The notes under the pieces: generated by a model
What the model was told of the DNA's origin: nothing
The model's database searches: none
Seen by the model: the letters and a program-made list of their open reading frames with translations, nothing else
Source: Streptomyces deccanensis
Lineage (GTDB): Bacteria; Actinomycetota; Actinomycetes; Streptomycetales; Streptomycetaceae
Assembly: GCF_022385335.1 (NCBI RefSeq)
Contig: NZ_CP092431.1
Coordinates: forward strand, 5,146,001 to 5,210,000
Direction: 5' to 3'
DNA length: 64,000 nucleotides
Shown here: positions 1-8,180 of the stretch, one piece after another
How the letters are laid out: the number at the start of each line of letters is the position of its first letter
Position numbering within the stretch: the first letter of the stretch is position 1
Translations under genes and position numbers: made by a program

Positions 1-195
1 GGCATCGGAGACACCACCGGTGCGATCGCTTCCGAGCCGGGTACCTACCGGGGAACCGACGCATATCTTGTGCTGCTGCCCGACCGCTCCGACGACTCAC
101 GCGTCACCGCCTACGTCGTCGACGCATCATGCCTGAAGAAGGCTTCGGAGCCTGCCGGCGACGTTCTCGTGCAACATACCTACGCCCGTCCCTGA
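1..195 (+). CDS. C-terminal end of a probable anti-sigma factor (SigM-type locus)
   Basis: Only the last 64 codons are present; the reading frame is open from base 1 and stops at TGA 193-195. The tail contains TYRGTDAYLVLLPD and TAYVVDASC and ends HTYARP. This looks like the extracellular end of the membrane anti-sigma factor that lies between sigM and trxB in Streptomyces (recalled gene order). No zinc-finger or membrane segment is visible because the gene is cut by the window edge. Identity as an anti-sigma factor is an inference from context and family memory; the existence of the coding frame is well supported. Confidence 0.5.
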   Translation, partial: GIGDTTGAIASEPGTYRGTDAYLVLLPDRSDDSRVTAYVVDASCLKKASEPAGDVLVQHTYARP

Positions 196-268
196 GGACT
201 GTCTCCGGCGCTGTGCCACCTCCGGCCATCCCGTAGCGGGGTCGCGCTTCCGTGTGCCCGGACACACC

Positions 269-295
269 GGGAATGCGCGCCCCTTAGGATCCGTT
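269..295 (+). promoter_or_regulatory. SigR-type promoter of trxB-trxA
   Basis: GGGAAT at 269-274 and GTT at 293-295 are separated by exactly 18 bases, matching the known Streptomyces SigR consensus (GGAAT, 18-19 bases, GTT). The trxBA operon of S. coelicolor is an established SigR target induced by disulfide stress. The predicted transcript would begin near 300-305 and leave a leader of about 65 bases before the trxB GTG. Confidence 0.8.
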
Positions 296-368
296 GGGTG
301 GGGTGAGAGTTTCGAGAGCAGCTCCCACCGGCAGTACGCAGCAGTCTCCAGAGACGAGGAATCAAGCC

Positions 369-1340
369 GTGAGCGACGTCCGTAACGTGATCATCATCGG
401 CTCCGGGCCCGCCGGCTACACGGCGGCGCTCTACACCGCGCGCGCGTCGCTGAAGCCGCTGGTGTTCGAGGGCGCCGTCACCGCAGGCGGCGCGCTGATG
501 AACACCACCGAGGTGGAGAACTTCCCCGGCTTCCGGGACGGCATCATGGGCCCCGACCTCATGGACAACATGCGTGCCCAGGCCGAGCGCTTCGGTGCCG
601 AGCTCGTCCCGGACGACATCGTCGACGTCGACCTGAGCGGCGAGATCAAGACCGTCACGGACACTGCCGGCACGGTGCACCGCGCCAGGGCCGTCATCGT
701 CACCACGGGCTCCCAGCACCGCAAGCTCGGGCTCCCCAACGAGGACGCCCTCTCCGGACGCGGCGTCTCCTGGTGCGCCACCTGTGACGGGTTCTTCTTC
801 AAGGACCAGGACATCGCCGTGATCGGCGGCGGCGACACCGCCATGGAGGAGGCCACCTTCCTTTCGAGGTTCGCCAAGTCCGTGACCATCGTCCACCGCC
901 GGGACACCCTGCGCGCCTCGAAGGCGATGCAGGAGCGTGCGTTCGCCGACCCGAAGATCTCGTTCGTCTGGGACAGCGAGGTCGCCGAGATCCAGGGCGA
1001 CCAGAAGCTCGCCGGTCTGAAGCTGCGCAACCTCAAGACGGGCGAGACGTCCGAGCTGCCGGTGACGGGCCTGTTCATCGCGATCGGACACGACCCGCGC
1101 ACGGAACTCTTCAAGGGCCAGCTCGACCTGGACGACGAGGGCTATCTGAAGGTGGCTTCCCCGTCCACCCGGACGAACCTGGCCGGTGTCTTCGGCGCCG
1201 GCGACGTCGTCGACCACACGTACCGCCAGGCGATCACCGCCGCCGGCACCGGCTGCTCCGCCGCCCTCGACGCCGAGCGCTTCCTCGCCGCCCTCGCCGA
1301 CGGCGACCAGGTCGCCGAGCCCGAGAAGACCACCGTCTGA
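369..1340 (+). CDS. trxB: thioredoxin-disulfide reductase
   Basis: A 323-residue FAD/NADPH enzyme that reduces thioredoxin in the cytoplasm. The FAD-binding GSGPAG lies at residues 11-16, the redox pair CATC at Cys136 and Cys139, the NADPH-binding GGGDTA in the middle, and the second FAD segment GVFGAGDV near the C-terminus. Length fits the low-molecular-weight bacterial type. The frame is open upstream to 294, but the GTG at 369 is preferred: it has ACGAGGA about 8 bases upstream and gives the standard N-terminus. It is followed by trxA after 41 bases and lies behind a SigR-type promoter, so the two genes should form one oxidative-stress operon. Confidence 0.97.
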   Translation: MSDVRNVIIIGSGPAGYTAALYTARASLKPLVFEGAVTAGGALMNTTEVENFPGFRDGIMGPDLMDNMRAQAERFGAELVPDDIVDVDLSGEIKTVTDTAGTVHRARAVIVTTGSQHRKLGLPNEDALSGRGVSWCATCDGFFFKDQDIAVIGGGDTAMEEATFLSRFAKSVTIVHRRDTLRASKAMQERAFADPKISFVWDSEVAEIQGDQKLAGLKLRNLKTGETSELPVTGLFIAIGHDPRTELFKGQLDLDDEGYLKVASPSTRTNLAGVFGAGDVVDHTYRQAITAAGTGCSAALDAERFLAALADGDQVAEPEKTTV

Positions 1341-1381
1341 CCCCCGTCCGCCCCACCGCACCAACCAGTTAGGAGCCCTCA

Positions 1382-1714
1382 GTGGCCGGCACTCTGAAGA
1401 ACGTGACCGACGACTCCTTCGAGCAGGACGTCCTCAAGAACGACAAGCCCGTCCTGGTGGACTTCTGGGCCGCCTGGTGCGGTCCGTGCCGCCAGATCGC
1501 GCCGTCCCTCGAAGCGATCGCCCAGGAGTACGGCGACAAGATCGAGATCGTCAAGCTCAACATCGACGAAAACCCGGCCACGGCTGCCAAGTACGGCGTC
1601 ATGTCCATCCCGACGCTGAACGTCTACCAGGGCGGCGAGGTCGCCAAGACCATCGTCGGTGCCAAGCCGAAGGCCGCGATCGTGCGGGACCTCGGAGATT
1701 TCATCGGCGAGTGA
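1382..1714 (+). CDS. trxA: thioredoxin
   Basis: A 110-residue thioredoxin with the active site WCGPC at residues 32-36 (Cys33, Cys36), the preceding PVLVDFWA strand, and the cis-proline segment SIPTLNVYQGG. It reduces disulfides in cytoplasmic proteins using electrons from TrxB, encoded immediately upstream. GTG start with TTAGGAG a short distance before it. The gene ends directly against a parS site and a strong hairpin terminator, which should end the trxBA transcript. Confidence 0.97.
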   Translation: MAGTLKNVTDDSFEQDVLKNDKPVLVDFWAAWCGPCRQIAPSLEAIAQEYGDKIEIVKLNIDENPATAAKYGVMSIPTLNVYQGGEVAKTIVGAKPKAAIVRDLGDFIGE

Positions 1715-1715
1715 T

Positions 1716-1729
1716 GTTTCACGTGAAAC
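1716..1729. promoter_or_regulatory. parS site
   Basis: Perfect 14-base palindrome GTTTCACGTGAAAC, the established ParB-binding centromere of Streptomyces. It begins two bases after the trxA stop codon and its last two bases form the base of the following hairpin terminator. Confidence 0.97.
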
Positions 1730-1767
1730 ACGAAGGGGCCGACCCGGAAGGGTCGGCCCCTTCGTGT
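1728..1767 (+). terminator. hairpin terminator after trxA
   Basis: An 18-base perfect stem (1728-1745 with 1750-1767) closed by a GGAA tetraloop. It lies between trxA and the convergent GNAT gene, so it can act in both directions. There is no long T tract, as is common in Streptomyces. Confidence 0.9.
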
Positions 1768-1792
1768 TGAGAGCGGCCGCAGTGCCGGTGAT

Positions 1793-2410
1793 TCAGAGCG
1801 GTCGCAGCGCCGGTTCCTTCTGCACGGCTCCCAGAAGCCGGTCCAGCGCCAGCTCGACGTCTTCCTTCCAGGAGAGCGTCGTCCGCAGTTCCAGCCGCAG
1901 CCGGGGATGAGCGGGGTGGGGCCGCACCGTCTTGAAGCCCACGGCCGTCAGATGGTCGGCGGGAAGCAGACACGCCGGTTCCTTCCAGCGGGCGTCGCCG
2001 AAAGCCTCGATCGCCTTGAAGCCCCGTCTCAGCAGATCTTTGGCAACCGTCTGGACCATCACACGGCCCAGCCCTTGGCCCTGGTAACCCTGCATGATGA
2101 AAGCGGTCATCAGCTGGACGGCGTCAGGGGAGACCGGACTCGTGGGAAACGCCGTGGACCGGGGCACATAGGCCGGAGGCGCATACAGCACGAAGCCCAC
2201 CGGTACCTCGTCCACGTAGACGACCCGACCGCACGACCCCCAGTCCAGCAGGACAGCTGAGATCCACGCTTCCTTCTCGAGGGCGGGAGTGCCGGCCTTT
2301 ACCGCGGCTTCGCCGCTGACTGGGTCCAACTCCCAGAAGACGCACGAGCGACAGCGCTTGGGAAGGTCCTGAAGGTTGTCCAGCGTGAGCGGTACGAGCC
2401 GACGCCCCAT
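1793..2410 (-). CDS. GNAT-family N-acetyltransferase
   Basis: A 205-residue protein with one GNAT fold. The acetyl-CoA pyrophosphate-binding segment QGYQGQGLG lies around residues 108-116, and CRSCVFWEL near residue 20 contains a Cys pair. It would transfer an acetyl group from acetyl-CoA to an amine; the substrate cannot be told from the sequence. The ATG at 2410 has GAGGAA about 8 bases upstream. The gene lies between trxBA and parAB, convergent with trxA. A GNAT gene in this position is, as recalled, conserved in Streptomyces. Confidence 0.85.
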   Translation of the reverse strand: MGRRLVPLTLDNLQDLPKRCRSCVFWELDPVSGEAAVKAGTPALEKEAWISAVLLDWGSCGRVVYVDEVPVGFVLYAPPAYVPRSTAFPTSPVSPDAVQLMTAFIMQGYQGQGLGRVMVQTVAKDLLRRGFKAIEAFGDARWKEPACLLPADHLTAVGFKTVRPHPAHPRLRLELRTTLSWKEDVELALDRLLGAVQKEPALRPL

Positions 2411-2556
2411 GAAGGCTGTTCCTCGCTTCCTTCGCCCGCAGCGTCGCGAGCGGCTGTCAGAGCACTCCGCTCCCTGAGCAGACTGCCGACGAATCCACCG
2501 ACGGCTCCCAGTCCCAGGCCTGCGGTCATCAGTCCGGAACGGCTCACGGTTCGCAT
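2299..2556 (-). CDS. possible small membrane protein overlapping the GNAT start
   Basis: An 85-codon frame beginning at ATG 2556 with GGAGAGG about 6 bases upstream. The N-terminus MRTVSRSGLM is followed by a glycine-rich hydrophobic stretch (TAGLGLGAVGGFVGSLL), like a single membrane anchor. The last third runs through the first 112 bases of the GNAT gene in another frame and has no recognisable content. The ribosome binding site and N-terminus look genuine; the overlap counts against it. It could be a truncated or misread small gene. No function can be assigned. Confidence 0.35.
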   Translation of the reverse strand: MRTVSRSGLMTAGLGLGAVGGFVGSLLRERSALTAARDAAGEGSEEQPSWGVGSYRSRWTTFRTFPSAVARASSGSWTQSAAKPR

Positions 2557-2651
2557 GGCCCGCCTCTCCACAAAGATCCGCCAGGTCGATGCGCCATACC
2601 CGAACGCATCGTATCCACGATGCGATTGCCTAGATACTGCCTCAAAGCAAA

Positions 2652-2691
2652 GAGCGGGCTGTGTCCGGTATACATCGGACACAGCCCGCTC
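2652..2691 (-). terminator. hairpin terminator after parB
   Basis: A perfect 16-base stem (2652-2667 with 2676-2691) around an 8-base loop, lying about 40 bases beyond the parB stop codon on the minus strand. Confidence 0.88.
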
Positions 2692-2732
2692 AAGCGGTCG
2701 ACGGGCCGAGGGACGTCCTGCGGATCGGAGGG

Positions 2733-3827
2733 TCAGGCCTCCGGCTCCTCCGAAGCGTCGTCCAGGAGGCTCCTCTGGAGAGCGAGCTTCTCGCCGGGGG
2801 CGAGGGTGCTCAGGATCCGCTCCAGGTCCTCCGTGGAGGCGAACTCCACGGTGATCTTGCCCTTCTTCTGCCCCAGGTCGATCTTCACTCGCGTTTCGAA
2901 GCGATCCGAGAGTCGGGTCGCGAGCTCGCCGAGAGCCGGGGAAGGCACCGAGCCGGCCCGAGGGCCCTTGGACCGTGCGGTGCTCTTCGGACGCGACCCC
3001 ATGAGGGTGACGATCTCTTCGACCGCTCGCACCGAGAGCCCCTCGGCCACGATCCGGTGCGCCAGCTTGTCCTGCTCCTCCGAGTCCTCGACGGAGAGCA
3101 ACGCCCGTGCGTGCCCAGCGGAGAGAACACCGGCTGCCACCCGGCGCTGGACCGCCGCCGACAGCTTCAGCAGACGCAGGGTGTTGGAGACCTGCGGGCG
3201 CGAGCGACCGATACGGTCCGCCAGCTGGTCATGCGTGCAGTTGAAGTCCTTGAGCAACTGGTCGTACGCGAAGGCTTCTTCCAACGGGTTCAGCTGGGCG
3301 CGGTGCAGGTTCTCGAGGAGCGCGTCGAGCAGCAGCTTCTCGTCGTCGGTCGCCCGTACGATCGCCGGAATCGCGTCGAGCTCGGCCTCATGGCAGGCTC
3401 GCCAGCGCCGCTCACCCATGATCAGCTCGTAGCGGGCCGGGCCCACCTGCCGTACGACGATGGGCTGGAGAAGGCCGACCTCCTTGATGGAGGTGACGAG
3501 TTCCTGGAGAAGGTCCTCGTCGAAGACCTCTCGGGGCTGGCGCGGGTTCGGAGTGATGGAGTCGAGAGGCAGCTCGGCGAAGTAGGCGCCGACAGGTGCC
3601 GCAGGCAGTTCTGCTGCGGCGTTCGGTGGCTGCTCCTCTGTTTCACGTGAAACAGAGGGGAGCGTGGCCAGCTTCGAAGCTGCCACCCCACGTTCGGGAG
3701 TGAAGACAGATGCCGCTGGTGGGGTAGCGGCGGGTGCACCGGCTGCCGGAGCCTCCTTCTCGCCCGTCGCGGCCGCTGGGATCAGTGCGGCGAGACCACG
3801 GCCCAACCCCCTCCGTCGATCGCTCAC
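2733..3827 (-). CDS. parB: chromosome partitioning protein ParB
   Basis: A 364-residue ParB/Spo0J protein that binds parS, spreads along DNA as a CTP-dependent clamp and condenses the origin region for segregation. The N-terminus RRGLGRGLAALIP is the typical ParA-contacting tail. The CTP-binding GERR motif lies at residues 138-141, followed by the helix-turn-helix (DQLADRIGRSRPQVSNTLRLL) and a C-terminal dimerisation segment. GTG start at 3827 overlaps the parA stop by four bases (GTGA), so translation is coupled. A perfect parS lies inside the gene at 3640-3653 and reads in frame as VSRET. Confidence 0.97.
   Translation of the reverse strand: MSDRRRGLGRGLAALIPAAATGEKEAPAAGAPAATPPAASVFTPERGVAASKLATLPSVSRETEEQPPNAAAELPAAPVGAYFAELPLDSITPNPRQPREVFDEDLLQELVTSIKEVGLLQPIVVRQVGPARYELIMGERRWRACHEAELDAIPAIVRATDDEKLLLDALLENLHRAQLNPLEEAFAYDQLLKDFNCTHDQLADRIGRSRPQVSNTLRLLKLSAAVQRRVAAGVLSAGHARALLSVEDSEEQDKLAHRIVAEGLSVRAVEEIVTLMGSRPKSTARSKGPRAGSVPSPALGELATRLSDRFETRVKIDLGQKKGKITVEFASTEDLERILSTLAPGEKLALQRSLLDDASEEPEA
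3640..3653. promoter_or_regulatory. parS site inside parB
   Basis: Perfect GTTTCACGTGAAAC within the low-conservation linker of parB, encoding VSRET in the parB frame. Confidence 0.96.
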
Positions 3828-4897
3828 TGGATCCCCTCCACCACACTCGGATTGTTCTGAGCACCGATGTGGGCGTGCGTCGGGTCGTACCCGACGCCTA
3901 CGCCCTTCAGTGCGATTTCTCGTGCCGCCTCAAGGTAGGAGAGGGCACCGCTCGATCCTGGATCGTAAGTCAGCACCGTCTGCCCATAGCTAGGCGCCTC
4001 GGAGATACGGACGGAGCGGGGAATGCTCGTCCGCAGCACCTCCTCGCCGAAGTGGGTGCGCACCTCGTCGGCGACCTGGGACGCCAGGCGCGTCCGGCCG
4101 TCATACATGGTGAGCAGGATGGTCGACACATGGAGGACGGGGTTGAGGTGCCCCCGTACCAGGTCGACATTGCGGAGCAGTTGGCCGAGGCCCTCCAGCG
4201 CGTAGTACTCGCACTGGATCGGGATGAGGACTTCCTGGCCGGCGACCAACGCGTTCACGGTCAGGAGGCCGAGCGAGGGCGGGCAGTCGATGAGGATGTA
4301 GTCCAGCGGCTGCTCGTAGGCCTGGATGGCTCGCTGCAGTCGACTCTCTCGTGCCACCAGCGACACCAGCTCGATCTCCGCACCGGCGAGATCGATCGTG
4401 GCGGGGGCGCAGAAGAGACCCTCTACATCGGGAACGGGCTGGACGACCTCCGACAGCGGCTTGCTGTCGATCAGCACGTCGTAGATGGACGGCACCTCGG
4501 CGTGATGGTCGATCCCCAGCGCGGTGGACGCATTGCCCTGCGGGTCGAGATCGACCACGAGGACACGGGCGCCGTGCAGAGCCAGCGAAGCGGCGAGGTT
4601 GACTGTCGTCGTGGTCTTTCCGACGCCACCCTTCTGGTTGGCGACGACCATGACTCGGGTCTGCTCGGGCCGAGGCAGTCCCTCACCGGCACGGCCCAGT
4701 GCCTCTACCGCCAGCTGGGCAGCACGACCGATGGGAGTGTCGTCCATCGGGGGCGGTGTTTCACGTGAAACATCCTCCCCCATCGACTCGGTACGGGGAC
4801 CGGGGACCGGATCGGTCATCGGTCCCGCGATGTTGGCGTCGGACCGCAAGGATTCACTCTCCTCGACTTCAGGCTCGCAATGAACAGAGCCTCCCAT
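3824..4897 (-). CDS. parA: chromosome partitioning ATPase ParA
   Basis: A Walker-type ATPase that works with ParB to move and anchor the origin region at hyphal tips and during sporulation. With the chosen ATG at 4897 it is 357 residues long. The deviant Walker A QKGGVGKT lies at residues 88-95, followed by VDLDPQGNAS (switch) and ILIDCPPSLGLL (Walker B). The start is uncertain: the frame is open to a GTG at 5086, other ATGs lie at 4819, 4783 and 4747, and none has a strong ribosome binding site. The extra N-terminus is acidic and proline-rich, unlike a conserved domain. It overlaps parB by four bases. Confidence 0.93.
   Translation of the reverse strand: MGGSVHCEPEVEESESLRSDANIAGPMTDPVPGPRTESMGEDVSRETPPPMDDTPIGRAAQLAVEALGRAGEGLPRPEQTRVMVVANQKGGVGKTTTTVNLAASLALHGARVLVVDLDPQGNASTALGIDHHAEVPSIYDVLIDSKPLSEVVQPVPDVEGLFCAPATIDLAGAEIELVSLVARESRLQRAIQAYEQPLDYILIDCPPSLGLLTVNALVAGQEVLIPIQCEYYALEGLGQLLRNVDLVRGHLNPVLHVSTILLTMYDGRTRLASQVADEVRTHFGEEVLRTSIPRSVRISEAPSYGQTVLTYDPGSSGALSYLEAAREIALKGVGVGYDPTHAHIGAQNNPSVVEGIQ
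4758..4771. promoter_or_regulatory. parS site near the parA 5-prime end
   Basis: Perfect GTTTCACGTGAAAC. It lies inside parA for every start codon considered except the ATG at 4747, and reads in frame as VSRET, the same peptide as the site in parB. Confidence 0.96.
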
Positions 4898-5055
4898 GCC
4901 TTCGGGGTCGTGAACCAGTGAGGCCTGGTGTTCTGTGGAGAATTCCACCTCTGTGGAAAACTCCGTTACCTCTCCGAGTGACCCGAGAGGCTTCCGGTCG
5001 CGCGGTTCGGCCGCGGCGCGGCCACGACTGATGATGCCGTGCAGCAGTGAGCGAC

Positions 5056-5069
5056 GTTTCACGTGAAAC
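5056..5069. promoter_or_regulatory. parS site in the parA leader
   Basis: Perfect GTTTCACGTGAAAC in the rsmG-parA interval. It lies upstream of the preferred parA start and would encode FHVKR only if translation began at the GTG at 5086. ParB bound here could affect parAB transcription (inference). Confidence 0.95.
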
Positions 5070-5185
5070 ACGATGCCCAGCGGCACAGGCCGCGCTCGCG
5101 CGACACTCCGAGATGCGTAGGTTGGGAAGCTTGTGTGGAGTACGACTCGTCGTCAGGACGGATCAGCGGAGGTCCAGAGCAACGC

Positions 5186-5902
5186 CTAGCGGCGACGCCG
5201 TGCCCGTCCGGTCCGAGCCGCCTTCGCCCGTTTCGCCGCGAAGCGCACGCCACCCGGGCTCTCCCCGACCTCCACACGGACAACTGTGGACAACGGATCG
5301 ACGACGCCCTCGCCCACATGGTGGATGGAGGTCTCCACGGCCCCGAGCTTGCTCAGGGCGGTGGCTGCGCTCTTCAGCTCCTCTTCCGCCGTGTCGCCCT
5401 TCAGCGCCAGCATCTCTCCGTACGGGCGCAGCAGCGGAATGCCCCAGCCGGCCAGTCGGTCCAGAGGGGCCACCGCTCGCGCCGTCACCACATGGACCGG
5501 CTGCAGCGTCCCGAGGACCTCTTCGGCACGGCCACGGACGACCGTCACATGGTCGAGACCCAGGAGTTCGACCACCTCGGTCAGGAAGTTCGTGCGCCGC
5601 AGCAGGGGCTCCAGCAGCGTGATCTTCAGATCGTCCCGGACCAGGGCCAGCGGGATACCGGGCAGTCCGGCACCGGAGCCGACGTCGCACACCGTCACCC
5701 CCTCGGGCACGACCTCGGAGAGCACCGCGCAGTTCAGCAGATGCCTCTCCCACAGACGGGGTACCTCCCGCGGGCCGATGAGCCCGCGCTGTACTCCCGC
5801 CTCAGCCAGGAGCTCGGCGTATCGGACCGCGTCCGCGTAGCGATCACCGAATACGTCGCGCGCCTGCTCGGGCGCAGGGGGGAGCTCCGCTGCCTCCGTC
5901 AC
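5186..5902 (-). CDS. rsmG: 16S rRNA (guanine527-N7)-methyltransferase
   Basis: A 238-residue SAM-dependent methyltransferase (formerly GidB) that modifies G527 of 16S rRNA; loss in Streptomyces is known to give low-level streptomycin resistance. The SAM-binding motif is VCDVGSGAGLPGIPLALV, with the family segment LPLLWERH-like PRLWERHLLNCAV before it and a basic C-terminus (KRAKAARTGRARRRR). The GTG at 5902 is preferred over the upstream GTG at 5947 because GGAAGGA lies about 9 bases before it. It lies between khpB and parA, the conserved actinobacterial order. Confidence 0.95.
   Translation of the reverse strand: MTEAAELPPAPEQARDVFGDRYADAVRYAELLAEAGVQRGLIGPREVPRLWERHLLNCAVLSEVVPEGVTVCDVGSGAGLPGIPLALVRDDLKITLLEPLLRRTNFLTEVVELLGLDHVTVVRGRAEEVLGTLQPVHVVTARAVAPLDRLAGWGIPLLRPYGEMLALKGDTAEEELKSAATALSKLGAVETSIHHVGEGVVDPLSTVVRVEVGESPGGVRFAAKRAKAARTGRARRRR
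5285..5293 (-). promoter_or_regulatory. perfect DnaA box inside rsmG
   Basis: TGTGGACAA, the complement of the Streptomyces consensus TTGTCCACA, in the last 110 bases of rsmG. About 6 kb from oriC. Binding is not shown; the match is exact. Confidence 0.55.
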
Positions 5903-5970
5903 GGGGACCGTCCTTCCGTACCGCAAGAGCGCACTGGGCGCTGACACCAGAACAACAGGCTGACAAAGTT

Positions 5971-5998
5971 CGGCCCCGCCTGCAGGCAGACGGGGCCG
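5971..5998 (-). terminator. hairpin after khpB
   Basis: CGGCCCCG at 5971-5978 pairs with 5991-5998, with an inner self-complementary GCCTGCAGGC. It lies just beyond the khpB stop on the minus strand and separates the rnpA-khpB run from rsmG. Confidence 0.7.
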
Positions 5999-6017
5999 GA
6001 GAAGCGTTCGTACCGAA

Positions 6018-6530
6018 TCAGGCAGGCAGGACGACGACGAAGCGCTGCGGCTCCTCGCCCTCGGACTCGCTGCGCAGACCGGCGGACTTGACCGCGTCGT
6101 GCACGACCTTGCGCTCGAAGGGCGTCATCGGCTGCAGCTTCACAGCTTCGCCCGTGCTCTTGGCCTCGGCCGCCGCCTTGGCACCGAGCTCGGAGAGTTC
6201 GGCGCGCTTCTTGGCCCGGTAGCCGGCGATGTCCAGCATCAGTCGGCTGCGGTCGCCGGTCTCGCGGTGCACGGCCAGGCGGGTGAGCTCCTGGAGCGCC
6301 TCGAGCACCTCGCCCTCGCGGCCGACGAGCTTGCTCAGATCGCGGCTACCGGAGTCGCTGATGATCGAGACAGAGGCACGGTCGGCCTCGACGTCCATGT
6401 CGATGTCGCCGTCGAGGTCGGCGATGTCCAGCAGACCTTCCAGGTAGTCCGCCGCGATCTCACCCTCCTGCTCCAGGCGGGTCAGGGTGTCGCCACCCTC
6501 GGAGGCGGCGGAGGTGGTGCCTTCCGTCAC
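6018..6530 (-). CDS. khpB: KhpB/Jag-type RNA-binding protein (KH and R3H domains)
   Basis: A 170-residue protein of the Jag/KhpB family found beside yidC in most Gram-positive bacteria. A KH-like domain (SGSRDLSKLVGREGEVLEALQ, GxxG-type loop GREG) is followed by the R3H domain with RSRLMLDIAGYRAKKRAE and MTPFERKVVHDAVK. It lacks the N-terminal Jag domain of the longer Firmicute proteins. In Firmicutes KhpB pairs with KhpA to bind RNA and affects cell elongation; the actinobacterial role is less clear. GTG start at 6530, 15 bases downstream of the yidC stop, so part of the same transcript. Confidence 0.92.
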   Translation of the reverse strand: MTEGTTSAASEGGDTLTRLEQEGEIAADYLEGLLDIADLDGDIDMDVEADRASVSIISDSGSRDLSKLVGREGEVLEALQELTRLAVHRETGDRSRLMLDIAGYRAKKRAELSELGAKAAAEAKSTGEAVKLQPMTPFERKVVHDAVKSAGLRSESEGEEPQRFVVVLPA

Positions 6531-6545
6531 GGGATGGGCTCCTTC

Positions 6546-7823
6546 TTACTTCTTGGACGGGGACTTGGGGCGCTGCTGACCCTTGCGCTGACCGGACTGA
6601 GCCTTGCTGCGACCACCGGTGCCGGGCTTGGGCGCGGTCTTCTTGGCCGAGGCCGCCGGCTTGGCGTCCTCCGGCCCGTCGGACTTGGTCAGGGACGTGG
6701 GCTCGTCCTTCGGCTCGGCGTCGTCGGCGGACTTCGTCCCACCGGACTGGCGCTGGGCCTTGGTCTGGCGCTTGGGCTGCTGGCGCCTGGGGGTCGTCGG
6801 CGTACCGTCCTCGGCCGTGGCGACGGCCGAGGCCTCGCTCTTGACGACGGTGCCGTCGGCCTGGGCCGCGAGGCCCTCCTTGCTCAGACCGGTGATGAAC
6901 TTGCGCTCGTACTCGTTGCGGTCACGGCCCTTGGCGACGATCGCCTTGACGATGGCGCGCTCCCCGCGGCCGCGGGTCTTGCCGTGGTGCGTGACGTGCT
7001 TGTGGAGACGCTCCAGGTAGGCGGCCTGGGCCTTGGATCCCGGGGTCGGGTTGTTGTGGATGACGTACATCTGCTGGCCCATGGTCCACACGTTGGTGGT
7101 CAGCCAGTAGACGAGGACACCGACCGGGAAGTTGATGCCGAAGACCGCGAACATGATCGGGAAGATGTACATCAGCATCTTCTGCTGCTGCATGAACGGC
7201 GTCTTCACCGTGGTGTCGACGTTCTTCGTCATCAGCTGGCGCTGCGTGTAGAACTGCGACGCCGACATCAGGACGATCATGATGGCCGTGACGATCCGGA
7301 CCGTGGTGATCGAAGCGTCGAGCGCCTGGGCCTCGGCGGCGGAGTCCGTGAAGGTCGCGGCCAGCGGGGCACCGAAGATGTGCGCCTTCTGCGCGCTCTG
7401 CAGCAGGCTCTCGTTGATGACACCGATGGTGTCGTTGTTCGCGATGCTGTTGAGCACGTGGTACAGGGCGAAGAAGAACGGTGACTGCGCCAGGATGGGA
7501 AGGCACGAGGAGAGCGGGTTGGTGCCCGTCTCCTTGTACAGCTTCATCATCTCTTCGGACTGACGCTGTTTGTCGTTCTTGTAGCGCTCCTGGATCTTCT
7601 TCATCTCGGGCTGCAGCGTCTGCATCGCCCGGGTCGCCTTGATCTGCTTTACGAAGAGCGGGATCAGGCAGATACGGATCAGGATCACCAAGGACACGAT
7701 GGACAGGCCCCAGGCCCACCCGGTGTCAGCGCCGAACAGAGCGCCGTACACCGTGTGGAACTGGACGATGACCCAGGAGACAGGTGTCGTGATGAAGCTG
7801 AAGAGGCTGGCAATCGTGTCCAC
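6546..7823 (-). CDS. yidC: membrane protein insertase YidC
   Basis: A 425-residue Oxa1/YidC/Alb3 insertase that places proteins in the membrane with or without SecYEG. It has an N-terminal membrane segment, the conserved core ([20 protein letters not shown], with the hydrophilic-groove arginine in the first core helix), the cytoplasmic coiled hairpin ([21 protein letters not shown]) and [19 protein letters not shown]. The C-terminal 110 residues are Lys/Thr/Gln-rich and likely contact the ribosome, as in other actinobacteria. GTG start three bases after the yidD stop. Confidence 0.96.
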   Translation of the reverse strand: MDTIASLFSFITTPVSWVIVQFHTVYGALFGADTGWAWGLSIVSLVILIRICLIPLFVKQIKATRAMQTLQPEMKKIQERYKNDKQRQSEEMMKLYKETGTNPLSSCLPILAQSPFFFALYHVLNSIANNDTIGVINESLLQSAQKAHIFGAPLAATFTDSAAEAQALDASITTVRIVTAIMIVLMSASQFYTQRQLMTKNVDTTVKTPFMQQQKMLMYIFPIMFAVFGINFPVGVLVYWLTTNVWTMGQQMYVIHNNPTPGSKAQAAYLERLHKHVTHHGKTRGRGERAIVKAIVAKGRDRNEYERKFITGLSKEGLAAQADGTVVKSEASAVATAEDGTPTTPRRQQPKRQTKAQRQSGGTKSADDAEPKDEPTSLTKSDGPEDAKPAASAKKTAPKPGTGGRSKAQSGQRKGQQRPKSPSKK

Positions 7824-7826
7824 TAA

Positions 7827-8180
7827 TCATGCTCCTTGGGCATGGGACGGGGTCTCTGCGGCCGGGCCCGAGGAGACATTCCCCTCGGTGGCCGGTTCGG
7901 CGGCGGAGGTCCCGCCCTTGCGTGCACGCCAGGCGCCACGCAACATCTCGTGCCACCGTGGCCGCTTGCGCGGCGGGACGTGGTCCACACCGCCGAGCGA
8001 CCACGGATTGCACCGCAGGATGCGCCAGGCGGTGAGTGCCGTTCCCTTGATCGCACCGTGCCGGTCGATGGCCGTATAGCCGTAGTGGGAGCACGACGGG
8101 TAGTACTTGCACACCGGCCCGAGCAGTGGACTGATCGTCCACTGGTACAGCTTGATCAGCGCCAGCAGCGGGTACTTCAT
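7827..8180 (-). CDS. yidD: membrane protein insertion efficiency factor YidD
   Basis: A 117-residue YidD protein with the family core [26 protein letters not shown] and [17 protein letters not shown]. It is a small membrane-associated helper of YidC. Cys residues in CKYYPSCS and RCNPW are conserved in the family. The C-terminal 35 residues after the core are a variable, low-complexity tail. ATG overlaps the rnpA stop by four bases and yidC follows after three bases, so the three genes are translationally coupled. Confidence 0.95.
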   Translation of the reverse strand: MKYPLLALIKLYQWTISPLLGPVCKYYPSCSHYGYTAIDRHGAIKGTALTAWRILRCNPWSLGGVDHVPPRKRPRWHEMLRGAWRARKGGTSAAEPATEGNVSSGPAAETPSHAQGA

